A DNA stretch of 64,000 nt, from positions 1 through 64,000 of the forward strand of contig NW_025919420.1 in assembly GCF_907164915.1 (NCBI RefSeq), read 5' to 3'. The DNA comes from Impatiens glandulifera (Eukaryota; Streptophyta; Magnoliopsida; Ericales; Balsaminaceae). Made by a program: the position numbers and the translations under genes. This document shows, one piece after another, positions 59,870 through 64,000 of this stretch. Position 1 is the stretch's first letter. The number at the start of each line of letters is the position of its first letter. The notes under the pieces were generated by a model. That model did not search any database, had not been told where the DNA came from, and saw only the letters and a program-made list of their open reading frames with translations.

Positions 59870-60521
59870 TTGTCCTTCGTTTCCTCCAAAGTTTGTGTTT
59901 TTTTTTGCGCGTACGCTCCTCGAAGACCTTCAGCCTTCCAACAGCTTCCTCAAATGTTAACGTCTCGAGGTTGTAAAACTGCTCGATGCCGGCTACCACA
60001 ATGATAAACCTTTCTGGCACGGTGTCGAATAGCTTCTTTACTATCGCAATATCATTTAGTGTTTCTCCAAGGCTTGAGTACCTGACTGATATGGATGTGA
60101 GTCGACCAGCATATTGATCGAGCGACTCACTGTCGTTCATATGCATCCTATCAAACTCACTCTTCAATGTCTGTAATCGTGCATTCTTCACTCGGTCTGC
60201 GCCGACGAACCTCGTCTTGAGACAATCCCACACTTCCTTCGCCGTCTTCTTATTTGCCACCTGCATTAGAAGATCCTCCGGAAGTGCTTGTAGAAGATTT
60301 GATCTCGCCTTTTTATCAAGTCGGACGTCAATCTCTGTGCCTTCTACTGACTCGAATGCCTCCCATACTCCTTGGTCCTCCATCATAGCCTGTACACGAA
60401 TCACCCAACTGATGTAGTTCGTGTGTGTTAGCTGCGGATAGTGGAATATGCCATTGTTTTGCTGCGCTCCTGATGATCCTGCACCCTTCGACATTTGATC
60501 CCACCGGATGATTTTGGGCAT
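59832..60521 (-). pseudogene. Copia-3 Gag
   Basis: Contains FHYPQLTHTNYISWVIRVQA, VWDCLKTRFVGADRVKNARL and LTSISVRYSSLG, typical of copia Gag (UBN2 type). Translation may start at 60521 or, more likely, at the MSKGAGSS methionine a few codons downstream. The frame runs past the nine-T run into an unrelated Lys/Arg-rich tail. Confidence 0.9.
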
Positions 60522-60530
60522 TCACCTGAT

Positions 60531-60542
60531 GCTCTGATACCA
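60531..60542 (-). promoter_or_regulatory. Copia-3 primer-binding site
   Basis: Minus-strand tggtatcagagc, two bases inside the 5' LTR. Confidence 0.95.
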
Positions 60543-60544
60543 AA

Positions 60545-60855
60545 TGTTGGCCCAGAAATAAAATCACTCACAAAACTTTGAGAAAATATCTATAAAATCT
60601 TAAAAAAACGATTACAAGAGTTATTATCTCTCTCTTATTTTTCTTTCTCTAATGAGATCAACATACACTTTATTTATACTAAAATAAAAAAAACCTCTTA
60701 ATTTTCTAATTTAATGAAATTTATTGAAAATATTCTATTTTCCTCATTATTGCAAATATTTTGTTTTCCTCATCATTGCAAATCTGCCGTTTTCCTCATT
60801 AATGCAGATCTTTCATTTATTTGTAAACGTTGTAACAGTCAGGAGTAATACAACA
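60545..60855 (-). repeat. Copia-3 5' LTR
   Basis: 311 bp, tgttggccca...atacaaca in plus reading, followed by target duplication tgcac. Confidence 0.95.
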
Positions 60856-60968
60856 TGCACAAGGTTGATGAACATTTATATTTGCATCAATTTCCATTCA
60901 TGGAAAACAACACCAGAAATGAATTTGCTGTAAATCATAATAACAGAATAACCTACATGTTTTGCAGA

Positions 60969-63246
60969 TTAATGGCAAGGCAAGAGAGCTTCTAGTGAAG
61001 AAAACAAAGCAGCTAAATATCTTAATCGTGAAACAGACAATATTACTAGATTGTGAAAACAATGGCATCTAACGTGAAAAGATATGATTTATCCAACACA
61101 AACAAAGCCAAAAAGTGATACTAATAGATTAGATTATGAAAACAGTAGAGCATCTAACAAACAAACAAACAGATGGCATACCTTGGATCATTTCCAGCCA
61201 AGAAATCTTCATTTTAAATGTGCTGACCTTCAGATTATGCAAACCATCTCTGGCCCTAATGCTTATCTTACTCCGGATCAGGGTAGCAAAAAAGAAAGTG
61301 AGCCTGTATACTAATAGATTAGATTATGAAAACAGTAGAGCATCTAACAAACAAACAAACAGATGGCATACCTTGGATCATTTCCAGCCAAGAAATCTTC
61401 ATTTTAAATGTGCTGACCTTCAGATTATGCAAACCATCTCTGGCCCTAATGCTTATCTTACTCCGGATCAGGGTAGCAAAAAAGAAAGTGAGCCTGATCC
61501 TCTACAGCAGTGTGACCACAAGCCAAAGCTGGTGGTCAACAGCACCGTTAATCACGCTCTGATCTAGTGGCAACATCTCATCAACCAGACATAAATTCCT
61601 GTCTCCTTAGAAATCAAGGATACAGATGTACGAGCCTATAGAACAGATCCTGTTCAAGTAAGGTCGTGTCTGATATTCTCTAACCTTCTTAATATATACT
61701 ACAGAAAATTTTAGTTACTGGGCAATGTGGGATATAAACATCAGATAACCCTTGAATATGGTTAAATTTAATTAAATAAAATGATCAACACAATTATTAT
61801 ATCATGATTTATTAACAAATAATCTATATAAATATTTAACTTATACTAAAAATAACCCCAAATTAATCAAACAAGCACCAAAGAGTTGAGAAAGAAAACT
61901 GTGATAAATAGGGTAATAAAGGACAAGGAAATGAGGTCTGATTTGTGAAGATGACACAGAAATAGATATCATCATGTTAGAATTAGTTAAACAGGTGCTG
62001 GAATTAGTTAATCATGGAAGGAAGATAGTGTAAACTGTAAAATTATTTCATTAAACAAATCAGCCTCCGTTCAAATAATTTAACCCCAAACCAAACTGAT
62101 CACTGATAGGATCAATCAAAATGAAGGTCATATCTATTGATGGATTTCACAGAAAGTTCTTCTGAAAACCAAAGATAGTCAATAATGGAATACTATGCAC
62201 AATGAGGATTGAGGGTAGCATATCTATATTTGAAGGAAGCACAATGGAGGGTAGATGAGCACATTTGTAATTTGGACTAATTATCTGGCAAAAACTCATG
62301 CCTCTCTCTCAGTCTCTTGTCAAAGAATTTGCAAAATTCTAACATTGCTCACAATTATCAATGGATACATGCATACCATGGCCACTAACAAACAGCTCTT
62401 CAATGTTAGATATCACCAACTAAAGGAGGATTGCAAAATTTAAGGACATAAAACGGTTTTTGACAAGATAAAAAAAAAAAAAAAGAGTTTGAGAGTCTGT
62501 CATACGACCGCTAGACCAATCCAGCCAGGGACATAGAACGATCCTCTCAAGTGTGATCACAAGCCCAATAAGAAGGAGGCCAACAACACTGTTAATCACG
62601 CTTTGGTCTAGCGGCAACATCTCATCAACCAAACATAGATTCCTGTCTCCTTAGTAATCAATGTGGGATCACGACACCAAGTAACAACAGGTAAGCAACT
62701 TAAGGCCTTCTTTAGGGATATAGTTAAATTAAATTATATTCTTAATACACCATTATTTATCCTTAAATAATCTATACAAGTATTTACCCAAACAAGATTA
62801 TCCTAAGTATAATTTAATAAAGTGAATATAACCCCAAATTTATCCAACAAGATTATACTAAGCAGTGATATGGAGGACACAAAAATAGAGAGATCTTGAA
62901 ATTAGTTAGTCATGGATTGGAATGGAACTTGGAAGGGAAGGCAGGATAAGATTTGTCAAGACTAAACACCTTTATAATATATCCCCAAAGCAAGCAGCCA
63001 GCACATGAAGAATGAATTCCATGGATACAAAGAATAGGTGACTGACTACCAAGACATTTATCTCAGAGAGACAGTTGTGAAATGCAGACTAAAATTACGA
63101 TACATCAAACAGTGGAAAGACAAAACCCTAGCCTATTGCGTCAATCTAAGGGAAGAAATCATGACTTACATTACAATCCGAGGAGCTGATGTTGGGAAGA
63201 GTGGAATTTCCGTCGGAGAAACTGAGTGACGATCGTGGTCAGTCAT
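60969..63246 (-). CDS. Putative minus-strand gene of unknown product (model, partial)
   Basis: The first coding exon may be 63246-63170 (starts MTDHDRHSV, includes PTEIPLFPTSAPRIV) and ends at a strong donor, aat|gtaagt, in phase 2. A phase-compatible exon of 122 nt at 61493-61372 encodes LTFFFATLIRSKISIRARDG followed by LHNLKVSTFKMKISWLEMIQ and a gtatg donor. It is exactly duplicated at 61303-61182. A possible last exon, 60991-60969 (EALLPCH-stop), fits the phase. The region is richer in G/C than its surroundings. I do not recognise the protein, and the model rests on splice signals and phase only; other exons in the 1.7-kb gap are possible. Confidence 0.25.
61118..61497. repeat. 190-bp perfect tandem duplication
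   Basis: 61118-61307 and 61308-61497 are identical as far as I can compare. Each copy contains the putative 122-nt exon with its acceptor and donor. A very recent event. Confidence 0.93.
61509..61617. repeat. ~110-bp duplication, copy A (copy B: 62550-62660)
   Basis: Shared: gtgtga.cacaagcc, gttaatcacgct, gtctagcggcaacatctcat-like word and attcctgtctccttag. Weak similarity continues for several hundred bases (ataaccccaaatt, aaattagttagtcatgga-like words), suggesting a decayed duplication of about 1 kb. The word tggtctagcgg is A-box-like and also occurs inverted near 62510, so a SINE-like origin is possible. Confidence 0.6.
61618..63165. other. Intergenic or intronic DNA
   Basis: If the minus-strand gene model is right, this is its first intron. 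No other exon could be placed. It contains copy B of the 110-bp duplication and a poly-A run at about 62469-62484. Confidence 0.4.
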
Positions 63247-63413
63247 CCGCTCATAGAACGCGACGCTACCTTAGTCGGCCATTCGACGGAAGAGAATCCA
63301 TTTCCCGAGGCGTGGGACCATCTCGTAACTGCTGGAAGGTGAAATTCGGCAAATGCATCGACAAAATGACAAAATCCGCAGAAAGCAATCAAGATGAAGA
63401 TGAAGCGGTGCAT
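63243..63413 (-). CDS. Small ORF with signal-peptide-like start (56 aa), possible uORF
   Basis: MHRFIFILIAFCGFCHFVDA forms a typical signal peptide, followed by FAEFHLPAVTRWSHASGNG and a short tail. Its TGA stop overlaps the ATG of the MTDHD exon as ATGA. It could be an upstream ORF of that gene. Alternatively it is the true first exon, spliced after codon 48 at aag|gtagcg. A third frame (MRLRRN...) overlaps it, so coding status is uncertain. Confidence 0.25.
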   Translation of the reverse strand: MHRFIFILIAFCGFCHFVDAFAEFHLPAVTRWSHASGNGFSSVEWPTKVASRSMSG

Positions 63414-63481
63414 TTCGACGTAATCTCATTGTAGCAGAATTTGAAGTGAAATGAGTAAGAAAGAGAAGGAACTCTTCATAA

Positions 63482-63491
63482 CTATAAAAAT
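63482..63491 (-). promoter_or_regulatory. TATA-like box for the putative minus-strand gene
   Basis: Minus-strand tttttatagt lies about 70 bp upstream of the MHRF start, at a plausible distance for transcription starting near 63450. Confidence 0.25.
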
Positions 63492-63499
63492 TGGCGGTT

Positions 63500-64000
63500 G
63501 ACATGACAGAAACTCAGCTATTCTCCGAGTTGACTCACTTCGTCTTCAATTTCTTATTTATTTAATTTAAATAAAGTAGCACCCCGAAGTTATTTCTTGT
63601 TTACTTATAATGTTCTAATTTTGAGATAAAAAATAAATAAATTAATTATTATGTATTAATTAAATTAATGATAAGTTACCTTTTGTTTACTTTTTTTTTT
63701 TTATTTCACAAACAACAAAATATAATAATATATTTGACCACCCTAAATTTATTGATATGTTATTTTTGTCTTAATTTTGTTGAAAAAAAATTATTTCATT
63801 AATCTATTTAATTGCGGGCAAACAGTAGAAAATAAATATTTAGGTGGTTAAACAATATTTATAATCAGCCTCTTTAAATTACTATTTAGACTATTAAAAT
63901 ATAACCATTTATCAATAAAAAAAATCAAACATTTTAATATAGACATTTTTGAGATAAAAAATAATTAGTTTGACGCTTCTCTTATTATGTATTAATTAAA
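63500..64000. other. A/T-rich intergenic DNA with a direct repeat
   Basis: ttttgagataaaaaataa followed by ttattatgtattaattaaa occurs at 63612-63665 and again at 63949-64000 (window end), about 337 bp apart. Could be the ends of a small element; the second copy is cut by the window edge. Confidence 0.5.

Larger units (their letters stand above)
55972..60855 (-). mobile_element. Copia-3: full-length Ty1/copia element with frameshifts
   Basis: 4884 bp on the minus strand with LTRs of 310 and 311 bp, TG...CA ends, primer site, polypurine tract and perfect target duplication. By eye the LTRs differ at six bases and one indel (about 98% identical), so the insertion is young but older than copia-1. 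The gag-pol frame is interrupted three times. It belongs to a different copia family from copia-1: the LTRs are unrelated and the proteins clearly distinct. Confidence 0.96.

Noticed and set aside
62466..62660. Box C/D snoRNA suggested by tgatga near 61590 and 62625
   Set aside because: No properly placed D box or terminal stem.
63189..63434. Plus-strand 81-aa ORF (MLGRVEFPSE...)
   Set aside because: Three frames are open in this G/C-richer stretch; the strong gtaagt donor and TATA-like box favour the minus strand, though this is not certain.

Overview
This is a piece of nuclear DNA from a flowering plant, most likely a eudicot. It is strongly A/T-rich and almost free of intact host genes. 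The evidence for a plant is three Ty1/copia retrotransposons primed by initiator tRNA-Met, a Helitron with canonical ends, degraded non-specific lipid transfer protein (nsLTP) genes, and a broken plant-type phosphopantetheine adenylyltransferase gene with short GT-AG introns. I cannot name the species.

Layout. Bases 1-4845 are A/T-rich, with a possible terminal exon at the very start and a long inverted-repeat MITE-like element at 3037-3855. From about 4846 to 16640 there is a tandem array of roughly 916-bp units. Each carries a minus-strand nsLTP pseudogene, and one unit is split by a young, apparently intact copia element (10653-15205). Bases 16640-23085 are A/T-rich, with a CGTGTC-rich element at about 19205-19440 and short tandem repeats. 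From about 23085 to 42310 there is a second array of 11 units of about 1.77 kb. Each unit holds a roughly 740-bp foldback (inverted repeat), and units 1-10 hold the 5' end of the same nsLTP gene, interrupted in frame by a G/C-rich 15-bp minisatellite. Bases 42530-47123 are a decayed, 3'-truncated copia element with a MULE-like MITE nested in its LTR. Bases 48519-50122 are a non-autonomous Helitron with several tandem copies of its 5' end. Bases 53464-55199 hold a 640-bp direct duplication. A truncated, frameshifted COAD-like pseudogene lies at 55233-55721. A third, nearly full-length copia element (55972-60855) has 98% identical LTRs but three frameshifts. Bases 60861-63500 may hold the 5' part of an unrecognised minus-strand gene, and the window ends in A/T-rich DNA.

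Main interpretation. Both large arrays descend from one nsLTP gene. Array 1 kept the cysteine-rich mature domain but lost the start and gained a shared frameshift. Array 2 kept the start and signal peptide but lost the mature domain in a deletion. Both then expanded in satellite fashion, with higher-order periods: three units (A-B-B, about 2.74 kb) in array 1 and two units (about 3.55 kb) in array 2. This amplification of a dead defence-gene fragment joined to a foldback element is the most unusual feature of the window. Most statements rest on reading and aligning by eye; repeat boundaries are accurate to a few bases for the LTR elements and Helitron, and to tens of bases for the arrays.
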